Source: Ceratotherium simum simum (taxonomy: Eukaryota > Chordata > Mammalia > Perissodactyla > Rhinocerotidae). From it: 64,000 nt of DNA. The stretch covers positions 104,258 to 168,257 of the forward strand of contig NW_004454291.1 in the NCBI RefSeq assembly GCF_000283155.1. Reading direction: 5' to 3'. Below are positions 1 through 12,600 of the stretch, piece by piece (position 1 is the first letter of the stretch; each line of letters begins with the position of its first letter). The notes beneath the pieces were generated by a model. It ran no database searches. It was not told the DNA's origin and saw only the letters and a program-made list of their open reading frames with translations. The translations under genes and the position numbers were made by a program.

Positions 1-231
1 AAATAAGCCAGAAAGAGAAAGACAAACACTGTATGATCTCACTCATATGTGGAATATAAACCAACACACGGGCAGAGAAAACTGTATTGTGGTTACCAGG
101 GGCAATGGCGGTAGGGGGTGGGCACAAGGGGTGAAGGGAGACATATATATGGTGATGGACAAACAAAAATGTACAACCCAAATTTCACAATGTTATAAAC
201 TATTAAAACATCAATTAAAAAAAAAAAAACT
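1..231 (+). mobile_element. L1 LINE 3' end with poly(A) tail
   Basis: The stretch reads as the 3' untranslated end of a LINE-1: AAATAAGCCAGAAAGAGAAAGACAAA, split here as its opening, then TGATCTCACTCATATG, and it closes in a run of As at about 217-230. The poly(A) on this strand gives the orientation. It is cut by the window edge. Nothing in it looks coding. Confidence 0.75.
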
Positions 232-378
232 AGACCAACCCACGTCACAATATTAACAAAAAAAGATAAAGGTCTTAGAAATAAATATAACAAGATATGT
301 GCAAAACCTATACGAAGAAAACTTTTAAAACATTCCTGAAGTATCTAACATAAGGCTTTTTTCCGGAAAATCAACTTT

Positions 379-683
379 TTCTTTTTTTTTGTGAGGAAGA
401 TCAGCCCTGAGCTAACATCCATGCCAATCCTCCTATTTTTGCTGATGAAGACTGGCCCTGAGCTAACATCTATTGCCAATCCTCCTTTTTTTAAATCCCT
501 TTTTCTCCCCAAAGCCCTAGTAGATAGTTGTATGTCATAGTTGCACATCCTTCTAGTTGCTGTATGTGGGACGCTGCCTCAGCTTGGCCCGACAAGCAGT
601 GCGTCAGTGCGCGCCCAGGATCCGAACCCCGGGCAGCCAGTAGGGAGAGCGCGCATTTAACCACGAAGCCATGGGGCCGCCCC
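379..683 (-). mobile_element. ERE SINE, full length, antisense
   Basis: An equine-type tRNA-derived SINE lies in reverse orientation: T-rich start, two copies of the CTGAGCTAACATC tail unit, the CTAGTTGCTGTATGTGGGAC middle part, B-box complement GATCCGAACC and head complement GGGGCCGCCCC. Near-identical flanks, AAATCAACTTT at 368-378 and AAATCGACTTT at 688-698, are its target-site duplication. Confidence 0.9.
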
Positions 684-879
684 AGGTAAATCGACTTTGT
701 ACGGATGTCCAGTCTCCCTCAGTTAATATAAATTATAAATGATCACAGTACTGATTTCTTTCTAGAAATCTTAACTAGAAAAAGTGAATCTAAAGTTAAT
801 TTGGAGAAAATAAAGAAGCAAGAATACTTTGAAAAAGAAACACAATTGGGGACATTCACCCTAAGTGATATTAAAACCA

Positions 880-1240
880 GTTATTAATCCTCAGTAAATT
901 AAAACAGCATGGTATTATCACATGTGTAGACAAAGAGACCAAAGCAACAGAACAGAAAATCTAGGAACAGACCACAAAACATATGCAAATTTATTACTCG
1001 ACCAAGGCAGGATCACAAACCAATTGGGGTAAAGATAGACTTTTTCATAAGTGTTAGGACAACTGGGTAGTGATTTGGAAAAAAATAAAGTTGGATATAG
1101 ACTTCATACCACACACCAAGAGTATTTTGAATGGACCAACGACCCAACGTTTAAAAGTGAAACTATGCAAAGTTTAAGCGTAAAAAGTGAAACCATACAA
1201 CTACTACAAGGCACCAAACATGTAGCAGTGTTAATTTAAG
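880..1240 (+). mobile_element. Old L1 ORF2 fragment
   Basis: AAAACAGCATGGTATTATCAC followed by wording close to 'accaaagcaacagaacag' and 'ttggataTAGACTTCATACC' is the usual LINE-1 ORF2 region just before its C-terminal domain. It is heavily mutated, has no open frame and has no regulatory role I can see. Confidence 0.6.
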
Positions 1241-1752
1241 CTAAAAGTCTCTTCGGAGATAGTAAGGGATTTTCTGATAGGGTACACCACAGAGCTAGCA
1301 AGATATTCTCAAAACCCCATCCCTGATTTGAGTGAAAATTCATCCCATACACTAAAAAATAACTCTCGCGGAATGTCCAAGGATGTGCGTCTTTTGATTC
1401 AGAGTGGAGCCGGCGAGCCTCATTTTCGCGACGTGTAAGAGTGGCGATAGCGGCTCTTGTCCTGCCTGTCGAACAGCTTTGCAAACGGATATAACAATGA
1501 GAGATTATTAAGGATGGGATCCCCTTTGCTAGAGAAGGCTTGCGTAGACGACTCCCCTCTCTTCGCAGGGATGCGGGGCTTCCGTCCCTACCCTCACCAG
1601 CCGGGAGGGTCACCAGCTCCGACACACACATCCTTCCAGTCGGAGGCACTAGAGGAACCGCCTTCCTGCTCTTCCGTATTCTGATAGGCCCGCGAGACCG
1701 AGGCTGCAAAGAGAGCCGCGGTCCTATTGGCTGGTGGGCGTGGCCCGCGCGG

Positions 1753-1776
1753 GGCTTCCTGGGAGATATAGTCTCG
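1753..1776 (-). promoter_or_regulatory. ZNF143/Staf-like site
   Basis: GCTTCCTGGGAGATATAGTC closely resembles the reverse of the ZNF143 promoter motif ACTACAATTCCCAG, with the CTGGGA and TAGT halves kept. It sits in the ZKSCAN5 CpG island about 90 bases before a candidate exon-1 donor, a typical place for this element. Confidence 0.5.
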
Positions 1777-2039
1777 GGAGTTGCTAGCTCCCGCGGCTCG
1801 CAGGTCTGCTGTCTGAGGTTTCGGCCTCGTGAGCTGACTGCGGTGGTGAGGACGTGGGTGTGTCTGCAGACAGGGTGCAGGGAGTGGCGAGGATTCAGGT
1901 GAAGAAACCTAAGGGTCCAAAATTAAAGAAAAGTGAGGGTTGCGGGTTTCCAGAGAGGTAGGGACCTACTTCGAATTGGGGCGCAGAGCGTTGGGGGTGG
2001 GGAAGCGCAAGTTCCACGGCCAATGAGACACTAACGACT

Positions 2040-2053
2040 GTTGCCTTAGCAAC
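2040..2053. promoter_or_regulatory. RFX X-box
   Basis: GTTGCCTTAGCAAC is an almost perfect palindromic X-box (GTTGCC plus spacer plus GCAAC), the site of RFX-family factors. It lies in the ZKSCAN5 CpG island next to a CCAAT box at 2020. Binding is inferred only. Confidence 0.5.
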
Positions 2054-2333
2054 CGCTCCAGACACCTGGGGCCCCGCCCTCTGCCCCCACTCTAAGGAAA
2101 GGGGCGGAGCTCGGACCGTTTTAAATGGCTTTGGGGTGGGGTGGGGAAGAGCGTGGCTCGGTTTTCTTCCCCTTCTAGTGACGCTGACCCTGCGGCTCGG
2201 TGGGCGGGAAACGGCCCGGTTGCGGGAGGTGGATCCCAGGCCAGCGCCCCCCCCGCCGATTGGTCCGTACCCCCTAGGAGGCGGGCCCGGGGGCGGGGCC
2301 TGGGGCGGGCAGCTCCCGCCCGCTGTGAGGCGA

Positions 2334-2515
2334 AGACCTCCGGGATTCCTAGAGAGGCCTCGGAAGTGATCTCGGGGGTGGGATTTATGGCCCAACCTGG
2401 TTGGACTGGGAAAGATTGGACTTGCTTACTTCCGGCGAGGAAGTGTTGCGAAGTGTCGGCTTCGGTTGTTTCTCGGTTTGTAAGCAGAAACCCGTCTTCC
2501 CAGCCTTGGCTGCGG
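2334..2515 (+). promoter_or_regulatory. ZKSCAN5: Shared promoter module, ZKSCAN5 copy
   Basis: It begins with CCTCCGGGATTCCTAGAGA (2337-2355), then an ETS site CGGAAGTG, TTACTTCCGGC, GCTTCGGTTG and CTTGGCTGC in order. The same landmarks appear in the same order and at nearly equal spacing in the orphan block at 25573-25760, and the first element recurs in reverse at the FAM200A promoter. A candidate splice donor (GTAAGC at 2480) lies inside it, so part may be transcribed as a first exon. Confidence 0.6.
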
Positions 2516-3203
2516 GAGCGTGGTCTTCCAGGAGAGCTCCCCGGGACAGAAGCCTTGAGGATAGGGAATGGGCTTTGTGTCTGGCCGAGGGTCCTGTCCC
2601 TAACCTTGACCGGGCCGGTCCCGTGTCTCGGGGTCAGGGGCGATTTCCAGGAATCCAGGTCCAAATCTGTACTTGTAACCCTACTTCTCTTCCGGACCGA
2701 TGAAGTCTCCCGTTGGTCTGTCAAGGTCTTGTGGCTTGAAGGACAGGACCAGTTTTGACCATTGTAATGTTTTTGACTCCTGTTTTGACTTAAGTTTGGC
2801 TTGTAGAGAGAAGGAGCGGCTGTGTCTGGACTAGTTAATAAGTCTTGTCCTATTATGTATATGACATTTAATGTTCTTCATCACTAAAATTGTGTTTGGT
2901 TAGGCCTGATGTCAGATTTTTATGGCTCTCCTTTACATTTTTTTAAATGGAATATTCTCTTAGCAATTGTCTTATGGGTGGAGTAATGGCTGTCTTGTAG
3001 TGCATATTTTCAAAAAAATTGCTCTGTTGAGTGGTCATTTTTAGTATAGATGACCTCTTTGTCATCTCTTTGCTAATAATGATTTTCAATATATCAGTAG
3101 GTTGCACACTAATGAAAGCGTCCTTCAGTAGATCTTAAAGAGCAGGAGACAAATTTGGTCAGTGTAATACAGCTAACCTGGAGAGACATCCCTCTGAGTT
3201 GGA

Positions 3204-3614
3204 ATGATAATGACAGAATCTGGGGAAGGTATAGACTTAGACCCTCCAGCTGAGACTTCACAAGAGCAAGACCTTCTAATAGTGAAAGTGGAAGAAGAAG
3301 ACTGCACCTGGATGCAGGAGTACAATCCGCCAGTGTTTGAGACTTTTTACCAGCGCTTCAAGGACTTCCAGTACCATGAGGCATCAGGCCCGAGGGAGGC
3401 GCTGAGCCAGCTCCGGGTGCTCTGCTGTGAGTGGCTGAGGCCCGAGCTGCACACCAAGGAGCAGATCCTGGAGCTGCTGGTGCTGGAGCAGTTCCTGACC
3501 ATCCTGCCAGAAGAGTTCCAGACTTGGGTGAGAGAACATCACCCGGAAAGCGGAGAAGAGGCTGTGGCTGTGGTAGAAAATATACAGAGAGAACTAGAGG
3601 AACGCAGACAACAG
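3204..3614 (+). CDS. ZKSCAN5: ZKSCAN5 coding exon 1 (leader and SCAN domain)
   Basis: 137 codons, ending in phase 0 at CAG before donor GTGAGT (3615). It holds the acidic leader with IVKVEEED and the whole SCAN fold ([38 protein letters not shown]). The frame stays open for 80 codons past the donor, so an intron-retaining transcript would give a SCAN-only protein. The splice acceptor before the ATG is not certain. Confidence 0.93.
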
Positions 3615-6600
3615 GTGAGTGGAAGAGGAGACATTAGAGCAATGAGGAAGGAGAGGAAGAGAGTTAAGGAACTGCTGAGCAGGGGTGAGATCCTTAGCGG
3701 TCTGGTGCTTCATTCATATTCTTTTGTTCTCCTGGGATTAGGTACACTGTGGAGATTTCCTGCCACTCCAGCAAAGAGAAGCAGTATCCAGTGTGTTAAC
3801 CTGGAGAAGACAATCTGCGATTTTATTTATTTTAAAATTACTGTATTTGTTTTTTGAATGACATGATACAAAATTCAAAAGGTACATAAGGTTGTAATGA
3901 AAAGTAAGTTTCCCTCCCACCCTTAATTCCCCAGCTGCCTAGATTTCACCAGAGGCAACCACTGTGACATATATTTGTATATCCTTATGGAGAGATACTG
4001 TATTCTGTATACATAAGCCTATGTGTATATGACACGTTTTTAAAAAAACAGATGTCTTTAAATCATTGCACTTCTGCCGCTTGCTTTTTTCTTATATCTT
4101 GGTTTGTTCCATGTTGGTGCAAATAGAGCTGCCTCACTCTTTGAAACTGCATTATTCCATTGTATGGCTGCCCATAATTTATTTGACTCCTATTGAAGGC
4201 CATTTAAGTTGTTCCTTTAGATTGTTTCTGAATTTTTACTATAACAAACTTTGCTGCAATGAATATCTTTTACGTACATTATTAATTATTAATTGTAGGA
4301 GTCAAATTGTTGGCTTAGAGGCCGTATGCATTTGTACTTTTGACAGCTGTTGACAGATTGCCCTCTATAGAGATTATAGCAATTTATATTCCCAACAGCA
4401 ATGTGTGAGAGAAATTTTTTGCCCACAGCCTGATAACATGATCTTATCAAACTTTTTGATTATTGCCAATCTGAAAGATGCGATATTTCATTTCTATGCA
4501 ATTTTAATATGCATTTCTCTTATGAATGAGTTTGACCACAGTACATATTTTAAAGAGCTATGCATATACCCTTTTTTGTGAATTATCTGTTAATATTATT
4601 TACCTATTAGAAAAAATAAGCAGTATGTCTGTCATCTGAGTTGCAAGTCTTATTTTTCCAGTTTGTTGTTTGTTTTTCCTTATGGAGATTTTTGCTTTGC
4701 AGGTTTTTAAAAATTTTTATGCAATCAGTTTAAAATCTTTTATGGTTTCTGGGTTTTGTGCCATACTTAGAAAGGCCTTCTCCACTACAATGTTATGAGA
4801 AACTTTTCTCATAGTTTTTTCTCCACTGTGGGTTTTTTTTTACACTTTTAGATGATTGCTCCATCTAGAATTTATTTTGGTGTAGAGTGTTTTATATGGT
4901 TACAATTTTATTTTTTTTGCAGATGTCTATCCAATTGCCCCAGCAACTTCTTTTTTTTTTTTTAAACTATCTGATTAAAATGCCATCGTTATTATGTACC
5001 AAATTTCTGCATGTGTTTTGGTCCATTTCTGGTCTTTTTTTTGATCTTACTGTCCATGTATCAGTATTTTAATTATTTGAGGTCTGTAAAATGTTTTGGT
5101 ATTTGATAAGACTACTCTTCTCCCTTCTAAATTTTTTTTCGATATTTTCTTTTTTCTTTATGAACTTTAGAATTACTTATTTAGTTTCTGGCACCCCAAA
5201 AATCCTGTTGGTGTTTTTGTTGGGATTGCTGTAAATCATGTGTTAATTTAGGGAGGATTGATATTTTTGTGTTATGTCTTCTTGTCCTTTCTTTCTCATT
5301 TATAACCTGACCTGCTACTTTCCTCTTGCTGTAGGCCCACAGTCTCTTAAACTTTAATTTTTTTTTATAGCAAAGAAACAAAAATGACGTTGTCTTAGGT
5401 CTACAAGAGTTTGAAGCTAGTTAGAGAATTTTCTTCATTCTTTAGAGCCATTGCACTTCGGTGGAAGGTACCAGTCTCTTTCTTCTTCACCTCTGGGTAA
5501 GGGGTACTTGAACATTCCAGAATATCCTCAGGCTCTTTAGCTGGTTTAGCTCACTCCATAATGCAAGTGGGCAGCAGAGGGACCCTGCAGCTGTGTTGAA
5601 TGCTTGTCCTGCAGAGAGCAGTGTGTGAACCTTTTTGTTACTTCTGTCAGGACAGGCAGGTTCATGGTGACATCCAGTTATTCCTTTTGTTAACCTAATT
5701 TGAGATGCTAATGGACAAGCTTTTTGCTACTTTTTTATAGTAATAAATATTCAAAAGCATAGTTTAAAACAACAGGAATATTTAAAATAGAGGATTTACA
5801 ACAGATCTGACACATTTACCTCTCTGATTGTGATATGCAGCCTCTTTTTGGAAGGGACACGGAAGAAAATATTTCTTAGTGGTAGTCAGGGATTTGAGGC
5901 CCATAGAGGGGATCTTCCCGAGGGCCTCCACAGCTAACTCTGTTTGTCTTTCTCTCTGCCTGCCTTCTGTATCCCCGACGTTGTTCTTCAACGTATCTCC
6001 AGGCAGTTCTTGTCTCTGGCAAGCCTGTTTCCCGGGCTTTATCCTTTACCCCTCCTCCTTGGTGTCTCTGTCCTAGTCTCAGAGGACCTCAAGGCCTGCT
6101 CTCTTTCTTTGGTGCTCAGATGCCCTTTGACTTACTTGGCATCATCTTAACTCTTGTTCTGGTCTGGTCTACAAGGACACACAAACTTCCATGCAGAGTG
6201 CTATTTGCCACACCTCTTCTGCAGCTGCCTCTTAATGTAACTCCTGTGCCATATTTTGCCAGTACTAGGAGGGTTAAAATTTAAAGTACTTTGAAACATA
6301 AGCGAGGGGGAGAGGGAGAATGGCAGTTCTATCTCAATGCAGGTTCTTATTACCTGCTAGGGTGCTACTGAGCTAGTACCTTCCAGAATAGGCAGATTCT
6401 AGAGACTGGTTGTGGCAGAGCCTAGGGTTGAGCAAGAGCCAACAACAGAACGGTGGAGAACTGTAGCATGCCGGACATGAACTAGCTCAGGTCTTGGTGT
6501 TGGTCTGTCCTACTTGAACCTGGTCTGCCAAGGAGCCGAGTGTGGCTTCCTGAGTCCTATATCGACCTTTCTAATGTCCTTTCTCACCTCTCTCCCCTCT

Positions 6601-9600
6601 TCACTAAACTTGCCCCACACTGGCCTTCTTATAGTTCCTTGACTGTACCAAACACCCAGTTTCTGCCTGAGGGTCTTTGTTTATGTCGTTCTCTCTGCCT
6701 GGGACACTTCTTTTCTCCTGGCTGGCTTCTTTCATCCTTTAGTTGTTTACTTAAGTGATGCTTCCTCAGAAAAGCCTTCCTCAGCCAGGCAATATAAAGT
6801 AAGTCTCATCTGTTCTGTCTCATGGCACCACCTTCATCTCCTAACATATAACATGGTTTGTAATTATGTCTTTATTTTTGTGTTGATATGTTTAATGGAA
6901 GTCTTCTCCAACTAGATGTAAACCGTGTTTATTAAGCCACTGTATAATCAGCACCTGGCTCATTGTAGACACACATTAAATATTTGGCAAAGGAATGAAT
7001 GAAGGAATAACGTGAACTTACTGGATTCTTTCATAGCCTTCTCTCTAACCATGCTGATTGGTGTGGTTGTGGTTGTTAGATTGTGGCATGTCCTGAAGTC
7101 CTTCCTCAGAAGATGGTGCCACCTGGAGCTGTGCAGGAGTCCTTCAGTCACCAGCTCCTGTCCGTGGACCCCCAGCCTGAACAAGAGCCACAGAAGCCTC
7201 ATCTTCTGGAGGAAAATGGTGAGGATCTGTGATTCAGTGGAGCAGATGTGGCTCGAGAGTGGGTACCCTGGCCACATGGGTAAGCAGTATCTGTAAGAGA
7301 GAAACTTGGGCTGGGAGGTCTCTCTGCACTGGCAGCATCGGGAGCATGAGAATGGCTGAGGACCTGGAATTGAGTCCCTGGGGTTGAGAGAGAGATCCGC
7401 TTATAGGATGGCTAGAAACTGTACCACAGTTCTATTCAGAAGCTATAATGCAGATGATGACAGTTGTAAGTACAGGCACTGTTAAAAGATCTACAAAAAT
7501 TGGGGCCGGCCCTGTGGCATAGCAGTTAAGTGCGCACACTCTGCTTCTGGTGGCCCGGGTTCAGATCCCGGATGCGCACCGATGCACCGCTTGTCAGGCC
7601 ATGCTGTGGCGGCGTCCCACATAAAATGGAGGAAGATCGGCACGGATGTTAGCCCAGGGCCAGTCTTCCTCAGCAAAAAGAGGAGGATTGGCATGGATGT
7701 TAGCTCAGGGTTGATCCAAAAAAAAAAGATCTACAAAAATCTTTTATAAAAGTATCACAATTGTTTGCAACAGTTTCCAACTCTGCCTCATAGATTTTGG
7801 TGTCTTAATGCTTATGTAAAAAAAAAGCTCTCCAATTCCTAATTGCATTCAATTCTGGCTGCTCAGTCATTCACCTTGAAATCTTGTTTGAAGCAGTGCT
7901 TCACAATGACCTTGAGAGCATTTGCTTTTTATCTCCTTCCCTCCCTCTCTCTCATAATTTTATTAATCTGTATTAGATACATCAAGGAAAACTGAACAGC
8001 TGAGTGTCTTATTTACGATGATATGTGTCCAAGTCTGTAATCCCCAATCAGAAACTCTTGCTATCGGATATATTTTATTTATTTTTATTTTTATTTTTTT
8101 GTGGGAAAGATTGTCACTGAGCTAACATCTGTGCCAATCTTCCTCTATTTTGTATGTGGGATGCCTCCGCAGCGTGGCTTGATGAGTGGTGTGTAGGTCT
8201 GTGCCTGGGATCCGAACCCTCAAACCCTGGGCTGCTGAAGCAGAGCATGCGAACTTAACCACTACACCACTGGGCTGTCACCCACTGTTGTTTTTTTTCT
8301 TTTTTTTTTTTTTTTGTGTGGAGGAAGATCTTCCCTGAGCTAATATCAGTTGCCAGTTTTCCTCTACGTTCTATGTGGGCCGCTGCCACAGCATGGCCAC
8401 TGACAAGTGGTGTAGGTCCACACTCAGGAACTGAACCCAGGCTGCTGAAGTGGAGCACACCAAACTTAACCACTAGGCCACTGGGGTCGGCCCCTATCAG
8501 GTATATTTTAGAATTCAGAATTTTTCAGGTTTAGTAAGACAACATGATTTATAGTCCATACATTACACCACCAGCAGGATTTGAGGTGGTACCCTGTAAT
8601 CACACACAATTAGTATTTCAGCGGTGAAATGTATGCATATTTTCAGTAAGTGGATTTAAATAACTTTAAGTGGTGTCACATCAGGTCAGCTTTTGCAGTC
8701 AGATTAGTTCAATGTCTAACTTAATGAAAAAAACCCTTTGGTATTGAGACCTTTGGGATGTCAGAATTGTGGATAAGGAGCTGTGAACTTGCATTTCCTG
8801 TTTGGCCACAGGCTTTCTTTTAGGCTCCCCTTAGTGATCAGGTCTTTCACTTGACATGCCCCATGGCTCTGATCATTTCCAGCCTTCCTGCCCTGTGGTA
8901 ATGATAACAAAAGCAGGGGCAGCAGCAGCAGCTATTACTTACGTGGTGCTTACTATGCGTCAGGAGCTGTTCTTGGGCTTTACCTGTATGAAGTCATTTA
9001 ACCCTCACCATTTACTGTCTGGGGCCAATGGATCCTTTTAAGGTTTTTTTTATGTTTTTAACTCATTTTATGAATGATTTGCAGAAGAATCAAAGGATAG
9101 TGAAAAATAATTTTTAAAGAAATTTTAATAAGAATTAAGCCTCTTTCTATCAAGTACATTTTGATAATACAAACATCATAAAAGATGGAAGCATACTGTC
9201 ACTTCAACAAAACGAATGCTGTTCTTTTAGCAAAATGAGATGGTCCAGAATCTTGTTGCAAAATATTGCGTGATGAAGTCCTTCCTATTGAATGACTCAC
9301 TGGATGAGAATATTATATTTCCTTTTGAAAATAAGCAAGACAGTGTTCATCACTGATTCTTGTGTTTGAGAAAATTCATCTAGGATACTATCATTTGTAG
9401 ATTCATTCTTAGATTTCCCTTAGACTTGCAGTTTCATCATTATCATTAGAGAGTCTGTTGCTCTCTGTCTCTCTACACCATCTTCTCATTCATCTAATAA
9501 TAGTGAAACATCTTCCACTGCAGATTTTCTTCTCTTTGCTGATATGGGTGGAAAATGAAAAACTCTGAATTCTTAACTATGCTTAATGAAAGCTAAAAGC

Positions 9601-12600
9601 AGATGTCAACAGTCTTATGCCTTCTTGATGATGATGCAGCCCTCTGGGTGGTGCATTCCATACTTTGAGAAGAGTGAAGAATGGTGATTTATTGCACTAG
9701 TGTATGATCCTCAATATTTCCTTTATTCTCCCGTTTTCTTATTTTTTTAGTCTTTTGTGGTATCATTGGTAATAATTAATGAATAATGATTAGTATAAGT
9801 GAAATAATTCCTAGGATGATGAAATAGAAAAATGTTTCAAGATACAAGAGAAAATAAGATCACTCAGGTCCCAAAATGTTTCCTAGATTTGTAAAAGGGT
9901 CCATGGGATCCATATAGAAATTACAAGATAGAATGAGTTTTATTCTATTTTTAATAATACTAAAATGTTTTCTTTTTGTTCTTCAGAAAACCTCTAAAAG
10001 AGTAAAAGTCAAGTAATACTGGTCTTTAAAAATAGTTAAAACTATTCCAAAAAGAAACCCAAAACGCAAAATTATGTCACATAGACCTAGTTGGCATACC
10101 AAGGGTTAATGCTCACACTAACCTAATGGAATAGATACTATTGTTATCCTATTAATATCAGGATAATTTCTAATATTAAAAAATGTCAGAAATTAAGAAG
10201 CTGAGGCCTAGAAAAGTTAAGTAATTTGTCCAAGGTCACAAAGCTATTACGTGACAGTGCTGGGATTTTAGCCCAAGGAGTCCGGCTCTCAGCCTATACT
10301 TTTACCCCAATCTGAGCTGTCCTGGCTTTGCTTTCCCACCAGGTTCTCCCAGCACAGAATCCTGCCCTCCCTAAATCACTGTCATCCTCCGTTCACTCTC
10401 AGAGTCTCCTCAGATCAAGCTGTTCTTTTCTTCTCTTCCTATGTGCTGCTTCTCTTCTCTGCCCTGGTAGCCAGACCTAGTAAGTTTCTTTATTCCAACA
10501 AAATTACTGTTTGCTTAGATAGAGACTAGATTCATCCCTTTCTTTTTTTTGTGAGGAAGATCAGCCCTGAGCTAACATCCATGCCAATCCTCCTCTTTTT
10601 TTTTTTTTTTTTTGCTGAGGAAGACTGGCCCTGGGCTAACATCCATACCTATCTTCCTCCACTTTATGTGGGATGCCACCACAGCATGGACTGACAAGCG
10701 GTGAGTCGGTGCGCACCTGGGATCCGAACCCGGGCCTCCAGCAGCAGAGCGCGTGCACTTAACCACTACACCAGGGGGCCGGCCCCTAGATTCATCCCTT
10801 TCTTCGAGTCCCCTTTTGACTCTTCAGCCACACTTCTGGTTTCACATCCGGTCTCTGTTTTTGGCTTTCATCTCTAACTGTTGTTTCCTACTTTTTGTGT
10901 CATTGCTCATTACTTCCTAGTCCTCGGAAACAAGCAGGCTGCATGTGCACATATAGCTCCAGGACTGGGGAAGCCATAGCAAGATCTAAACTGTCAGGTT
11001 AAAGATTAATACCAAGTGGAACTGTCCAAGTCAGGGCACACATAGACAGTGAGAGCTAGATGCACCATGAATCTTGGGCAAAGAACAAGCAGAGGTGACA
11101 GCAGAGGGTCAGATGGTCACCAGCCTCTAGAGATCAGACCCTCTAGGTGTTGCACACTTGATTCGTTCTGCTTGGAAAGTACCCTCATCCCTGCCCCACC
11201 TTACCCCTACTTCCCAGAGTCACTGCCTGTCGAAAGGCTTTCCTGATGCTCTGCCTCCCCTTCTCCACTCTGTAGGTGCCCTGCCTCTGTGTTCTTATGG
11301 GAACTTGGGTGAATTTCAGTTATAGTAGTCTTTACCCTGAGCTGGAAGTAGGAACAGCTTACATATCTGCCCTCCCCGTTAGACAGTGAAGTTTTTGAAG
11401 GCAAGAATTGTTTTATCTGCCTATTCTTATAACACACAGAGTAGACTTAATACGTACTAAATGGCTGACTAAAAACCAACCATGGTAATTCCTTGAAGGG
11501 AGAGAATGTGGACTAAGGGCTTGCTAATCAAAATGTGGTCCAGGGAGCAGCAGCAGCAGCATTGCCTGGAAGCTTCTTAGAAATGCAAACTACTGGGGCC
11601 GGCCCGGTGGCGCAAGTGGTTAAGTGCGCGCGCTTTGCTGCGGCGGCCCGGGGTTCGCCAGTTCGGATCCCGGGCGCGCACCGACGCACCGCTTGTCAAG
11701 CCATGCTGTGGCGGCGTCCCATATAAAGTGGAGGAAGATGGGCACGGATGTTAGCCCAGGGCCAGTCTTCCTCAGCAAAAAAAAAAAAAAAAAATGGCAT
11801 GGATGTTAGCTCAGGGCTGATCTTCCTCACACACACAAAAAAAAAGAAATGCAAAATATGGAGGCCGCCCCTGACTACTGAGCCAGAATCTGCCCTGTAC
11901 CCAGCCCCCAGGTGATCTGTTTGCACATTAAAGCTCGAGAAGCCCTGGGCTCTAGGCCGTGCTTCAGCTTCATGAGAGATGTGGGACTTGGGGTATTCTT
12001 TGAGAGGGTTAGGTTTGATTGGCAGAGCACAGTGCATCCTTTGCAGGAGATGACACAATCTGAGGTCAGCAGCAGGGATTAGCCTGACCGAAGTAGGGAG
12101 TCTAGTGTTTGAGAAGTGTGAGTGTAGCATAGGTGTGAGAGGGGGCAGAATGTAGAGGGTCTTGAGAGCCAAGCAGAAGAATTTGGCCTTGATGCCGCAG
12201 GGCCCCATTGTGGATTCTTGAGCAAAAGTGGAACATGGTGGCAATTGGAACTGGGCAGAGATGTTCTCACTGACACCTCTTTTTCTGCCCCCTCAGCCCT
12301 TCCTGCTCTCCAAGTTCCTTCTCTTCCCCTGAAGGACAGCCAGGAGTTGACAGCCTCACTTCTCTCAGCTGGGTCCCAGGTGAGCTGACATCCCTGCCCG
12401 CAGTGAGGACCCATGTCTGTTCTTGGACACGTAGCTGCCTTAATCCTGAATCTTTGTTAGGAGTTCTGTCTCTTTCACCAGAGACCGGGCCCATCTTGGG
12501 TTTGTACTTCAGTGTCTTTTTCCGTTCTCCCCAGTACCTTCCCTCCCATCCTCTCTGAAGCATAGTCCCTCCCCTGTTTCTTTCTGTAATGCTCCCAGTT

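Larger units (their letters stand above)
1370..2760 (+). promoter_or_regulatory. ZKSCAN5: CpG-island promoter of ZKSCAN5
   Basis: The base composition turns GC- and CpG-rich here, 0.5-1.8 kb before the ZKSCAN5 start codon. Visible sites are inverted CCAAT boxes (ATTGG at 1726 and 2259), a forward CCAAT at 2020, GC boxes near 2290-2310, ETS sites (CGGAAGTG at 2361, ACTTCCGG near 2429), a ZNF143-like site and an RFX X-box. Two candidate first-exon donors are GTGAGG at 1846 and GTAAGC at 2480, so alternative non-coding first exons are possible. In human the neighbouring gene on this side is ZNF394 on the other strand, so some divergent activity would not be surprising. Start sites cannot be fixed from sequence alone. 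Confidence 0.75.

Noticed and set aside
380..683. tRNA genes
   Set aside because: The A- and B-box-like sequences belong to SINE heads and do not fold as a tRNA with a proper acceptor stem.
1236..1709. 157-codon frame on the minus strand in the ZKSCAN5 CpG island
   Set aside because: It has no domain, repeat or splice support. GC-rich DNA has few stops, so a long frame is expected. A divergent transcript is possible but not shown.
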